A stretch of DNA of 64,000 bases from Peromyscus leucopus. Its lineage: Eukaryota > Chordata > Mammalia > Rodentia > Cricetidae. Positions within the stretch are counted from its first letter, which is position 1. Each line of letters starts with the position of its first letter. The notes under the pieces are model-generated. The model was not told the DNA's origin. It made no database searches and saw only the letters and a program-made list of their open reading frames with translations. Both the position numbers and the translations under genes were made by a program. Where the stretch lies: the NCBI RefSeq assembly GCF_004664715.2, contig NC_051070.1:39458456-39522455 (forward strand), given 5' to 3'. This document shows, in pieces, positions 1 to 9,818 of this stretch.

Positions 1-389
1 TTGGTTTCATTAGCCATAAGGAAAATAAATATTACAATCTCAATTAGATGCCATTTACCATCCTTTAGTATGACTAAATTAAACCAATACTGGTGATACA
101 AGACTATTCAAAATCTCTAAAATTGCTGTTGGGAAAGTAATTAGATGGTGCATCCTTTTGAAACAGCTTCATAGCTTTTAGGAAATCAAATACAAAAAAC
201 CAAAGACTGAGTAATTCTCTTTCTAGAGATTTATTCAAAGGAAATGAAAGCTAATTTATATAACAACTATGTATATGGATCTCCATTAAAAACTTTATTC
301 ATTATAGACTCAAAACCTAAATAGTCCAAATAATATCCATCTACAATAATATAGCTACATAAATTCTCTCATATCCATATATAAATATT
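1..389. other. AT-rich DNA, nothing recognised
   Basis: No ORF of note, tandem repeat or familiar transposon signature was seen here. It is left flank to a degenerate LTR-like repeat. Confidence 0.5.
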
Positions 390-775
390 TGAATGCGAAA
401 TTTCCTCTACAGACTCCTATGTGTTTGAATGTTTGGTCTGCAACTATTTGCACTGCTTTGGGAAGCCTTGGCAGCTCTTGAATATGGGCCTCACTGGCAA
501 AGATAGGTCACTGAAGGTGGACCTCCAGGGTTATATCCATCTGTAATTCCTAACTAGCTTACCCTGCTCCCTAATTAGGTTGCTGTGTGAGGAATTAGGC
601 TGCATGCTTCTGTTTCTGTGGATCACTCCATTCTTGCTGTCATGGCTTCCCAGCCAAGACACAGTGAATTCCTCTGAAATCATAAGCCAAAATAAACCCC
701 TTTCTACTCTTAAGTTGTTTCCGTCATATATTCTGTCGTTCAAGGCAGGAGACTGACTCTTAGGTAGTATGAATC
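390..775 (+). repeat. Degenerate rodent LTR-like repeat (MaLR/ERVL type suspected)
   Basis: The right end carries a block with AAGCCAAAATAAACCCC followed by TTAAGTTG, which resembles the polyadenylation end of old rodent LTR-like repeats. The same style of 3' block recurs at 54100-54175. The left part is poorly conserved and the 5' boundary is a guess. No target duplication was found. Family assignment is tentative. Confidence 0.35.
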
Positions 776-780
776 ATCAG

Positions 781-1369
781 TAAAGGGGAAATGATCTTTT
801 AATTAAAAAAATAGCATGGATTAACATCAGAAAAATTATGGAAAAGAAAAAAAAGTCAAACAAAGTTGTACATGTTATATTAGTCTAGGCATATGGTTCA
901 AAATGAGGTGAAACTCTATGAAAACAGAATACATTAAATTCATGGGTATATGAATGAAGGGTGACTGGTCAAAGGTCATCAGAGAATTGTACACTGAGAT
1001 CTATGTGATTTACTTGTGTATACTTAATATAAATATCAAATTTCTACTCTGTAAAGAATAAACTGAATGTGATGACATGGGAGATACATGTTATAAAGCT
1101 TCGGTGATTCAAGGTAACAGGTTATGATCCTTCTACAGAGGTAACAACTGTTCCTTAGATTAGACATTTTAGGTGGAACCAATACTATTGGTGAAGAGAT
1201 TTGATACATAGTATGATAAGAACAGAGAACAAGCCTCAGAAGTTTTTGCCTTTGTGTCTACAAAAATGAGTTTTTCATGAACTAAAACTAGAGGAAAAGA
1301 GGAAGAAATAACAAATGAGTTCATTAAATAATGTGCACTACTGGATCTTGTCAGTGACTATCCTCCAAG
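781..1369. other. Non-coding DNA flanking ERV1 on the left
   Basis: Nothing recognised. The last bases form the pre-insertion target of the retrovirus. Confidence 0.5.
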
Positions 1370-1475
1370 CCAAGTTGTGGTGGTAATCTAATTGTACTGA
1401 AATATTATTTTGATTGTATGTTAATAAATAAAGTTGTCTGGGGGTCAGAGCTATTAGAGCCATAGCAAGAGTGTG

Positions 1476-1540
1476 GCAGTGGTGGCACACGCCTTTAATC
1501 CCATAGATCTCTGTGTGTTCAGGGATATAGCCAGCATTGG
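1476..1540 (+). repeat. B1-derived module inside the LTR U3
   Basis: GTGGTGGCACACGCCTTTAA matches the B1 left end that contains the pol III A box. AGATCTCTGTG..TTCAGGG..AGCCAGC matches the next B1 block, with the intervening 25 or so bases missing. The module is also in the 3' LTR, so it belongs to the LTR family and is not a later SINE insertion. Confidence 0.7.
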
Positions 1541-1614
1541 AGACATATGCCTTTAAGACCTAGGGGGCTGTACATTCAGACAGTGACGAGGCAGTCATGT
1601 GTTTGGGTTTACAA

Positions 1615-1650
1615 CCAATGAGAAGGCAGAACAACATACTATAAAAAAAA
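1615..1650 (+). promoter_or_regulatory. CCAAT box and TATA-like element of the 5' LTR
   Basis: CCAAT at 1615-1619 is followed 20 bases on by CTATAAAAAAAA (1639-1650). Transcription would then start near 1670. Both elements are kept in the 3' LTR. Promoter activity is inferred only. Confidence 0.55.
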
Positions 1651-1780
1651 CGAACAGACAGGAAGCTGGGACAGCAGGAGGAAGGGTGAGATTTTAGCTC
1701 TGAGCTCTGACCTCTCGGCTTTCTCCTTTACATTGTTTCTGTGTTTCTTATTTAATAAGATGGTTAGTTACATCAATATC

Positions 1781-1798
1781 TGGCGCCCAACGTGGGGC
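1781..1798 (+). other. Primer-binding site, tRNA-Lys type
   Basis: TGGCGCCCAACGTGGGGC is complementary to the 3' end of tRNA-Lys(CUU) (the Lys1,2 type) and lies two bases after the LTR. It marks where minus-strand DNA synthesis would start and separates this family from tRNA-Phe-primed IAP elements. Confidence 0.9.
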
Positions 1799-1879
1799 GA
1801 GAATCCATTAAAAACCGCTTGGCTTGACGGCAGGTCCGCTTTCCCGCAGGCGGCGGAGGAAGCGGCAGGAAGCAGCCTG

Positions 1880-1941
1880 CGTCCTAGTCCGAGCCTCCGG
1901 CTTCCTAGTCCGAACTGCCGGCTTCCTAGTCCGGGTGGCAG
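1880..1941 (+). repeat. 21-bp tandem repeat, three copies, in the ERV1 leader
   Basis: Three consecutive units (1880-1900, 1901-1921, 1922-1941) share the core TCCTAGTCCG followed by a GC-rich tail. It lies about 80 bases downstream of the primer site. Confidence 0.85.
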
Positions 1942-2146
1942 CTTCTAGCCCGGGCCTAGGTCTGTGAGCAGCTTGCTTAAAGCCGGTGCTACAAACAACT
2001 CAGACCTGCCCTGCCGAACAGGGCCCTGCCTGTAAAGCCAACGCATGTGGTCGGAGCTTAAGGAAGCCAGACCCAAGCCTTGACTCGGCACAAGAGGGAA
2101 CACATGGCTGGATTTAAGCTTTAGCCGGCTACGCTTTCTTGTGCAT

Positions 2147-2151
2147 TCTCT

Positions 2152-2204
<53 letters not shown>
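2147..2204 (+). repeat. (CT)n microsatellite in the leader
   Basis: About 29 CT units in an almost perfect run. As a pyrimidine tract just upstream of gag it could have arisen by replication slippage. Confidence 0.95.
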
Positions 2205-2206
<2 letters not shown>

Positions 2207-2347
2207 ATTTACACCTGGGATACTAGGTGGCTACTTTGAAAATCCCCTCAGATTTCTACTGTTCTACGCAGATTTGGTAAGTCATAACATATCAGATGAT
2301 TTAAAGGAAACTATCTAAAAGAGAATTTTTTCCACATTAAAAAACAA

Positions 2348-3079
2348 ATGGGTTTTATGTGTACATTGGAAGAAAATTGGTTTTTGTTTGAAATTTTAGG
2401 CAGTCTGATAATGGAACAACTATATAATATTAGTATTGGTGGAATTATGCACCTTATCACTATACTAATCCACATTTTAATATTTAAAAAGATAGTCAAT
2501 TTAAGTGCCAGGATAACAGCTTTAGAAGAACTTGTTAAACCTGTAAAAATTCAGACAGAAGAAATTAACAGTGAAGTTGTTTCAAGTCGGGATCATAAGG
2601 TTGCAGAAAGAAAGCCTGTTTTCACACAGTCACCCTTAATTTATCCTGTAACCGTACAGCAGATGCCTGATCAAATGGCTACACAAAATAATTGGGCTCC
2701 AATTGAAATGTTGGATTTAAAAAGGTTTAAGGAGGCAATAGTATCTTATGGCATGCATTCCCCATATGTAAAGCAAATGTTAAACTCTTGGTCAACATAT
2801 AATAGGATAGTACCACAGGACTGGCGGGACCTTGCACAAGGTGTTCTGGAACCCAGCCAGAGACTTCAATTTCTGACTTGGTTTAAGGAGGAGGCTAAAA
2901 ACATAGAAAAACAATGGAGTGATAAAGGAATACAAGTTTGCCAGGATCAGCTTATTGGCGAAGGCCAATATGCTTCAGCACAAACACAATGTTTATATGA
3001 TGTCCAAACCATAATTTTATGTCGAATGGCAGCCTTGAATGCATGGGACAGAGTTGAGGAACCAGGAAAAAAAATCTGA
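2348..3079 (+). pseudogene. gag: ERV1 gag, 5' part (N-terminal region and capsid), frame broken
   Basis: The open frame starts MGFMCTLEENW; a second in-frame Met at 2411 (MEQLYNISIGG) is a plausible alternative start. A hydrophobic stretch (GGIMHLITILIHILIF) is followed by a likely short coiled coil (IVNLSARITALEELV) and a linker. Then comes a capsid N-terminal domain, from about NNWAPIEMLDLKRF through the EPSQRLQFLTWF region. No ordinary matrix domain is visible ahead of capsid. The frame is lost at an A8 run (3066-3073), just before the major homology region, and stops at 3077-3079. Gag would form the particle core. Confidence 0.88.
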
Positions 3080-3670
3080 GTCATTTACAAAGGTGATGCA
3101 AGGCCCAAAAGAGTCTTTTACAGATTTTTTACAAAGACTGGCTTCAGCAGTAAAGAGAATGGTCTCGGATTCAGAAGCTGGTAAGGCAATAATTGAATCT
3201 TTGGCCTTTGAGAATTCGAATGCAGCATGCAAAAGAATAATCAGGCCATTAAGGGCAAGATCTGCACCTATGGAACATTGGATTAGAGAAACAATTAATG
3301 TTGAAGCTGATGAGCATGATGATACGTGGGTAGGAGAAGTAATTTCAAAAGGTTTTAGGAGTGTTAGATATTTTGGATGTGGAAAGCAAGGACATTTGAA
3401 AAGGGACTGTAGACAGGTCATTCCTAGAAACAATGTTTCTTCAAGGAACAATGGCAGCAGAATGTCCCTTCCTTCTGGAGTATGCAGAAGGTGTGGTAAG
3501 GGAAAACACTGGACCATGAATGTAGATCAACAAAGGACAGACAGGGTAATCCTTTGCCTCAGTCTTCGGGAAACTCCCAGAGGGGCCTCTCGCAGGCCCC
3601 AGTGCAAATCCAGTTCAAACCTTTCCTGCAGCCATAGAGGAAATGCCTGCTCTGGAGAGCGATTAAATAA
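3065..3670 (+). pseudogene. gag: ERV1 gag, 3' part (capsid C-terminal domain and nucleocapsid), frame broken
   Basis: This continues gag in another frame (open from 3039). It holds the capsid major homology region QGPKESFTDFLQRL. Two nucleocapsid zinc knuckles follow. The first reads YFGCGKQGHLKRDC, with Tyr where the first Cys of the CCHC knuckle should be. The second begins CRRCGKGKHW and its frame changes before the last Cys (about 3513-3522). A proline-rich tail probably follows in another frame; the true gag end (near 3637-3666) is obscured by indels. Nucleocapsid would bind genomic RNA. Confidence 0.85.
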
Positions 3671-3673
3671 CAA

Positions 3674-4039
3674 ATGCCTATTGGAATAAATCATGCTGGT
3701 CAGGATGATGAAACAGAGAGAATAGAAAATTCAGGAGAAAACATAAAGAAAATTTTTTGGCAAACTTCTATTAATGAACAAAGACCAAAATTAACAATAA
3801 AAATAAATGGTGTTTTGTTGTCTGGTCTGGTAGACACAGGTGTGGACGTTACCATAATTGCACCAGAATTTTGGCATCCAACTTGGCCTCTTCAGGAGGT
3901 AAACGTTCAACTGTTAGGAATTGGGACATTATCTCAGGTAAAACAGAGTGCAAGATGGCTCGAATGTATAGGTCCAGAAGGACAGAGAGGAAAATTAAAA
4001 CCATATGTGGCTAACATAACTATGAACCTGTGGGGTTGA
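3674..4039 (+). pseudogene. pro: ERV1 retroviral aspartic protease (pro)
   Basis: The 121-residue frame has the catalytic signature LVDTGVDVTII (about residues 52-62), a retropepsin-type body, and ends ANITMNLWG at a TGA (4037-4039). The next codons continue the same frame into RT, so pro and pol appear to share one frame, split by a nonsense change at a possible former CpG. The space between nucleocapsid and protease is too short for the dUTPase domain found in many betaretroviruses. The enzyme would cleave Gag and Gag-Pol. Confidence 0.87.
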
Positions 4040-4042
4040 GAC

Positions 4043-4540
4043 TTGTTGCAACAAAGGAATGCTCAGATTAACATCCCTCCAATCTCAGAAACAAATCATA
4101 AACTAGCACATGTTACTGAGAGAATTATTAGAAGATATTATTCTAATGAGTGGTCACCAGCCATCCATATTATACAAGAACAGGGCACAATAACTGATGA
4201 TCTTCCAAAGACACCAACAGCTCTACCTTTAAAATGGTTAACAGACAAGCCTGGATGGGTCCAGCAATGGCCTTTAACAACAGAGAAACTCCAGGCTTTA
4301 GAAGAGCTGGTAGAAGAACAGTTAAATGCTCAGCATATTGAAGAATCAACCAGCCCTTGGAATTCTCCTGTATTTGTTATTAAAAAGAAATCTGGTAAAT
4401 GGAGAATGGTAGCAGACCTTAGAGCAATTAACAAAATAATTCAGCCAATGGGCTCTCTACAATCTGGGATGCCTTTGCCTACTCTGTTACCAAAAGGATG
4501 GCCTCTCATAGTTATTGATTTAAAAGACTGTTTTTTTCAA
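4043..4540 (+). pseudogene. pol: ERV1 reverse transcriptase, N-terminal part
   Basis: Fingers and palm start are clear: [39 protein letters not shown], then [14 protein letters not shown], and the first catalytic Asp in VIDLKDCFF. The frame is lost in a T7 run at 4531-4537 directly after DLKDCFF, and the remaining open frame to 4651 is not RT-like. The frame is continuous with pro apart from one TGA. Confidence 0.9.
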
Positions 4541-4545
4541 TACCC

Positions 4546-5388
4546 TTACAAGAAAAAGACAAAGAAAGATTTGCTTTTACAGTGCCTACTTATAATAATT
4601 CTCAACCGGTTAAAAGATTTCAATGGAGGGTCCTCCCTCAGGGAATGTTGAATAGCCCAACTCTGTGCCAATATTTTGTACAACAGCCATTGGAAGTGAT
4701 ACGTAAAAAATTTCCTAAATCTATAATTTATCATTATATGGACGATATTTTACTAGCTGACTCAAATGCAGATACTTTAGAAATAATATTTGAAGAAGTA
4801 AAGAAAATTTTGCCTTGCTGGGGATTACAAATTGCTCCTGAAAAGATACAAAGAGGAGATTCTATTAATTATTTAGGATATAAAATAGAGCTACAAAAAA
4901 TTAGACCCCAAAAGGTGCAAATTCGGAGAGATAGACTACAGACTCTTAATGACTTTCAAAGATTATTTGGAGATATTTCTCATCTACGAACTATTGTTGG
5001 GGTAAAAAATGATGAACTGACTAATTTGTTCAGAACCTTAGAAGGTGACAAGGACTTAAATAGTCCAAGAGAATTATCACCTGAAGCTGAGAAAGAATTG
5101 GCCTTGGTAGAAAAGAAAGTGCATGAAGGACATGTGGATCGTATTGATCCAAAGCTGGATTGCATTTTGGTTATTTTACCTTCTAGGCGTTCTCCTACTG
5201 GAATATTAATGCAGAGGGAAGATATTATATTGGAATGGATATTTTTACCAAATAAACCAAATAAAAAATTAAAAACTTATGTGGAAAAAATCTCTGACTT
5301 GATTTACAAAGGAAAACTGAGACTTCGTCAATTAGCAGGCATAGACCCAGCAGAAATTGTCGTACCATTAACTAAGGAGGATATTTAA
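4546..5388 (+). pseudogene. pol: ERV1 reverse transcriptase, palm, thumb and connection
   Basis: RT resumes in a different frame. [17 protein letters not shown] and the catalytic YMDD box (IIYHYMDDILLADSN, about 4733-4760) are followed by the GLQIAPEKIQ and YLGYKIE motifs and a thumb region with FQRLFGDISHLR. It ends in a TAA at 5386-5388 in the connection domain. The active-site residues are intact although the whole polypeptide is interrupted on both sides. Confidence 0.9.
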
Positions 5389-5404
5389 AAATTATGGACA
5401 GAAA

Positions 5405-5890
5405 GTGAACCTTGGCAAAGAGCTTGCAGTAATTTTTTTGGGAGAAATTAACAGCAAATATCCCAAAAGCAATAGAATTGATCTTATAAAGAGAGCTGAT
5501 TGGATCTTGCCTCGAATTGTACGGCAAAAACCCATATCTGGAGTTCGTACATTTTATACAGATGCCAACAAAGAAGGAAAGGCAGGTTACAAATCAGAAA
5601 ATTTAAGTAAAGTGGTTCAAAGTCCGTATAATTCAGTTCAAAAATCAGAATTGTATGCTATTCTGTTGGTATTAATGGATTTTTCAGAACCTCTCAACAT
5701 AGTAACTGACTCTCAGTATGCTGAAAGAGTGGTGTTACATATTGAGACTGCAGAATTTATCCCTGATGCTTCAGAATTAACTTCACTATTTATTCAATTA
5801 CAAGATACAATCAGGAAAAGGAATCATCCTTTATATATAACACATTCGATCCCATACTGGTCTGCCAGGCCCTCTAGCACAAGTCAATGA
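5405..5890 (+). pseudogene. pol: ERV1 RNase H domain
   Basis: Catalytic acidic positions are visible in order: Asp in TFYTDANKEGKAGY, Glu in QKSELYAILL, and Asp in NIVTDSQYAERVV. The C-terminal end changes frame at about 5838-5846 (after LYITHS), so the last His/Asp segment and the junction to integrase read in another frame. RNase H would remove genomic RNA from the RNA-DNA hybrid and make the plus-strand primer. Confidence 0.87.
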
Positions 5891-6440
5891 TGAGATTGAT
5901 AAATTATTGATAGGAAATGTGCTGGAGGCCTCAGAATTTCATAAAAAACATCATGTCAATAGTAAAGGTTTAAAAAAGTTTTTTTCCATAACTTGGCAAC
6001 AAGCCAAGGAAATAGTAAAGAAATGTCCTACTTGTTCCTTCTACAACCAAACGCCATTACCAGCAGGATGTAACCCAAAGCGTACTCAGAGAAATGAAAT
6101 CTGGCAGATGGACGTGTTTCACCTTGCAGAATTTGGAAAATTGAAATATGTACACCACACTATCGATACTTATTCAGGATTTCAATGGGCAACTGCTTTG
6201 AGTTCTGAAAAAGCTGATTCTGTAATCACTCATTTGCTAGAAGTTATGGCCATCATGGGTATACCTGCACAAATCAAAACTGACAATGCTCCATCATATG
6301 TCTCTGTTAAAATGAAACAGTTTTTTGCTTATTACAATATAAAGCATATTACAGGCATACCACATAATCCTACAGGTCAAGCAGTTATAGAAAGATCAAA
6401 CAGAACTCTAAAGGATATGCTAAATAAACAGAAATGGGTA
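5847..6440 (+). pseudogene. pol: ERV1 integrase, zinc-binding and catalytic core domains
   Basis: The Met-initiated open frame starts at 5907. The HHCC domain is seen as FHKKHHVN and KKCPTCSF. The DDE core has Asp in WQMDVFHLAEFG, Asp in IKTDNAPSYVS and Glu in GQAVIERSNRTLK, all present. The 6-bp host duplication flanking the provirus fits this enzyme class. The frame changes near 6425-6440, just after the core, and the old frame stops at 6479. Confidence 0.9.
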
Positions 6441-6724
6441 ACAAAACTCCCAGAAATAGACTGCATAATGCTCTTCTAACTTTGAATTTTCTGAATGCCA
6501 ATGAGAAAGGAACAACAGCTGCAGAGAGACATTGGATAATAGAAAAAACTACAGAATTAAATCAGCCTACATACTTTAAGGATGTGCTGACCTCAGAATG
6601 GAAACCAGGGTATGTATTACATTGGGGACGAGGTTTTGCTTTTGTTTCTACAGGAGAAGATAAGCTGTGGGTACCATCAAAATTGATAAAGGTTCGATTT
6701 GAACAAGAGAGACCTCTTAATTAG
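6434..6724 (+). pseudogene. pol: ERV1 integrase C-terminal domain
   Basis: The 96-residue frame continues integrase. It contains LLTLNFLNANEKGTTAAERH and ends with the SH3-like DNA-binding tail GRGFAFVSTGEDKLWVPSKL, closing at a TAG. A diverged copy of this tail survives in ERV2 near 47985-48055, linking the two elements. No further coding domain follows. Confidence 0.88.
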
Positions 6725-9383
6725 AGGAGGTGATAGTTCATCAACCAGCATGAACATCCAATTTAAACTAACTGGTATCAATAACACATGCCTTTTCATT
6801 TAATCAGATAATAACTTGTCAAAAGGAAACATCCCCAAAATTAGTCTTGGGGAAAGGTTTTTGTTTTTGTCTTTTAGGAGAATGAAGGTTAAGGAATCTG
6901 AAGAACACTGGACAAATGAGACAACTGAAGAAAAGGGACAAATCATCTATCCCAAGAAACAGAGTGAAACGGTGTATGGGTATATATTATCCAAAAATTT
7001 TATGTCTTCCTAAATGTTTGTTTCTGCTTTTCTCTAAAGATTTAACACTATTGGTTTTCTAACAGTCCCAGTTCAATTAAAATTTAAAGCTGACTTTGGA
7101 GTTGGAGAATGGCTCTCTCCTTCTTTAAACTCAAGCATGTTGTTAAAAGGAAAATGCAAACTCCCTGTATCATGCCAGAATAAAGAGCCATCTTCTGCTA
7201 TGGTACAGGACAAAAACAAAATTAATTAATTAAGGGACTATTCTATTACTAATCTCAACTCTTTTGATTCTATTCTGATTCTTTAAACTTTTCTTAAAGT
7301 ATAAATTTTATATCAAAATTTACAAGATTAATATATATAATATATATATATATATATATTATATACATTTTAAACTTTGTTAAGATATGAATGGTCATAT
7401 AGAGTACTAACTAATTCTAGAAAAAAGGCTAGCTGCATATATATGTTTTTGTGTTTGAGTCTCTTATCAGTTTTCTGCAGGAAATCACGGCCAGGCCTAA
7501 CATCAACTGAAGTCTCCAGAAAGAAGATGGGGCCCCACAACAACAACAATTCCACGTGGACAATAATAATATCATTAAGCTGACAAACATCATCCACAGA
7601 TCAGCTTTGAACTACAAGGTGCTCAGAGCAAATTTGAGATGACTAGCTGAGATGATCCAGTCTCAAAGACTACTTGAATAAGGACTTGAGATAAACCCTG
7701 AACTTTGGCATTATACACAGACTGGATAATGAAGGATATAGTTACCTCTCCTAGAATTTGACAATTAACCTAAAATTTTTCTTTCAGGATAAAGAAAACT
7801 TCGCCCATACCCAGCAGGAAGCAATTTTAAGAATACGATGCCCACATTCCCAAAGAGGTGGTGTGGGGCGGGTGGTTTTTTGGTCTTTTTAATGGGTTTT
7901 GGGTCTGGGATAATTTTCAGTGTTTAGGGGGGTTGGTTACAAGTTATTGTCAAGGGTTAGGAAAAAGGCTAAGCAAAGGAGATTAGATTTAAGGTTCTTG
8001 TTTTTAAAAAAAAAGAAAAAGAAAGAAAAGAAAAGAAAAAGACAATTACTAGTTTTAAATACTTTACATTGGATTGGATTGTTTTATATTGTATACAAAT
8101 TTGAAACTGATATTGTTAGAAAATGCAAATTTCTGATCCTTGAATGTTATTATTATCAACTATTAGGATATAAAGAAATGAAAGCTAGTAGTTAGACATT
8201 ATCATAGAACTTGTAGTCATATTAGATATGTTTTAAAAATTGAGCAGAGATGTTTTAGACAGGTCATCTTCAAACCCTTCAGAGATCTACAGAATATGGC
8301 ATTTAAAATGTTTTAATAACTTAGAAAATTTTTCTTTTTTGAGACATGTCGGCTCCTGGCAGTACCAATCTACTTCAGAGAAAATATGGGCATTGAAGAA
8401 ACTGCATATGGAGTCAACTTTCATTTTGGCAAAAGTTAGCCACTGGACAACAAAGTATCCTCGAATCAACAGGACAAAATAGACAGACAGAACACGAAAC
8501 AAGGGACTACTGATTCTTGCCAAAACAAGTGTGGTTATGGCTTTATCAAAAGGCATCTTCTGAGGCCAGGACAATATGGCCCCATCCCTGAAGTGGCCTT
8601 CGCATCCGGAAAAGGTACGGTGCCCTTTTCTTCAAAGGCAGCTTAACAGGCAGAGGGCCGATGGCTTCTGTTGTACAATGGAACAGCAGCTGAAAGCTCA
8701 TGCCTCTCAAAAGTAGACTGGCATTTAATAGAGGGATGTGGAGAAGAAGGGGATGCTGAGATGAAGCCATATATACACAGCCAAGAAGAATGGATAGCTG
8801 AATTTAAAAACTGTCAACAATTTCCAGAATTTAAAATCCTGAATCATGACAGGACACTAGTGGAATTCAGGCGTTTCTGGTACATGGACTGCTCTCACCC
8901 AATGTGAGGTTGAACTGTTGACCTTGTGTACATCCTACTTCACAAATGAGTCTGTCAGATACACTAAGCCTATAGGCTGAAGATGATGCCCCAACACTGT
9001 GGAGACACCTCAGGTGACTGCCCAGGCAGCTGGCTGTTTCTGTCAACTCACAAATTTTTTGGAAGTTGCTTGCATGCACTTCCTGTTTTTTATTTTTGTT
9101 AGCTAATATTATTCCCTTCTTGGGTCTCTGAGGGAGTTGAAGATTAGTTAGTTATGGTTGAAGATTAGTTAGTTATAGTTGAAAATTAATTAGGATAGAA
9201 AGTGCATTAGATACATCTTAGATTTACCAAAATAGGATAGATAATGGAATTATTTTCTGATTTGTCAAATACCTGGTTAGGTATTTATTACTTGTATATA
9301 TTGTATATAGTTATTGTACTTTTGTATATAGTTTTTCTTTGTTAGTTATAACCTTTTGTTTTTTTTTTTCTTTTTATTAAAAT
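6725..9383 (+). other. ERV1 non-coding 3' region in the place of env
   Basis: About 2.66 kb between integrase and the polypurine tract holds only short open frames (for example 6816-7013 and 8671-8907) with no surface/transmembrane, fusion peptide or disulfide-loop pattern. It includes an AT repeat (7328-7360), an A/G-rich run (8008-8040) and a TTAGTTAG-rich stretch (9140-9185). Segments such as 8255-8305 and 8340-8420 align by eye to ERV2 (48800-48960), so the region belongs to the family. Confidence 0.75.
7328..7362. repeat. (AT)n tract
   Basis: An imperfect run of TA/AT units lies inside the ERV1 3' non-coding region. Confidence 0.9.
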
Positions 9384-9396
9384 AGAAAAGGGGAAA
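9384..9396 (+). promoter_or_regulatory. ERV1 polypurine tract
   Basis: AGAAAAGGGGAAA directly abuts the 3' LTR start TGTGG, as required for plus-strand DNA priming. ERV2 keeps the related tract AAAAGGGGAAG before its U3. Confidence 0.9.
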
Positions 9397-9818
9397 TGTG
9401 GTGGTAATCTAATTGTACTGAAATATTATTTTGATTGTATGTTAATAAATAAAGTTGTCCGGGGGTCAGAGCTATTAGAGCCATAGCAAGAGTGTGGCGG
9501 TGGTGGCACACGCCTTTAATCCCATAGATCTCTGTGTGTTCAGGGATATAGCCAGCATTGGAGACATATGCCTTTAAGACCTAGGGGGCTGTACATTCAG
9601 ACAGTGACGAGGCAGTCATGTGTTTGGGTTTACAACCAATGAGAAGGCAGAACAACATACTATAAAAAAAAACGAACAGACAGGAAGTAGGTCTCTTTCT
9701 CGAAGCTGGGACAGCAGGAGGAAGGGTGAGATTTTAGCTCTGAGCTCTGACCTCTCTGCTTTCTCCTTTACATTGTTTCTGTGTTTCTTATTTAATAAGA
9801 CGGTTAGTTACATCAATA
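9397..9818 (+). repeat. ERV1 3' LTR (422 bp)
   Basis: Identical to the 5' LTR except for four substitutions, one extra A in the TATA A-run and an extra 18 bases (around 9690-9707). It keeps the CCAAT box, TATA element and B1-derived module, and is followed by the CCAAGT duplication. Confidence 0.94.

Larger units (their letters stand above)
1376..1778 (+). repeat. ERV1 5' LTR (403 bp)
   Basis: The LTR starts TGTGGTGGTAATC and ends CATCAATA, two bases before the primer site. It carries a CCAAT box at 1615-1619 and a TATA-like TATAAAA from 1640. AATAAATAAA lies near its left end (1423-1432), and a weaker AATAAG near its right end (about 1753) may serve polyadenylation. A B1-SINE-derived stretch lies at about 1475-1540. 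Compared with the 3' LTR it lacks 18 bases after GGAAG (about 1665), lost between two GAAG repeats. Confidence 0.93.
1799..2347 (+). other. ERV1 untranslated leader
   Basis: The first third is GC-rich and holds a 21-bp tandem repeat. A (CT)n run follows at 2147-2204. The region would contain packaging signals in an active element, but none can be identified from sequence alone. Confidence 0.7.

Noticed and set aside
1476..1540. A separate B1 insertion in the 5' LTR
   Set aside because: The same segment is in the 3' LTR at the same place, so it is part of the LTR.
6816..8907. Short open frames in the ERV1 3' region as a possible env
   Set aside because: The frames are 65-95 codons and lack a signal peptide, fusion peptide, CX6CC-type loop or membrane anchor in the right order.
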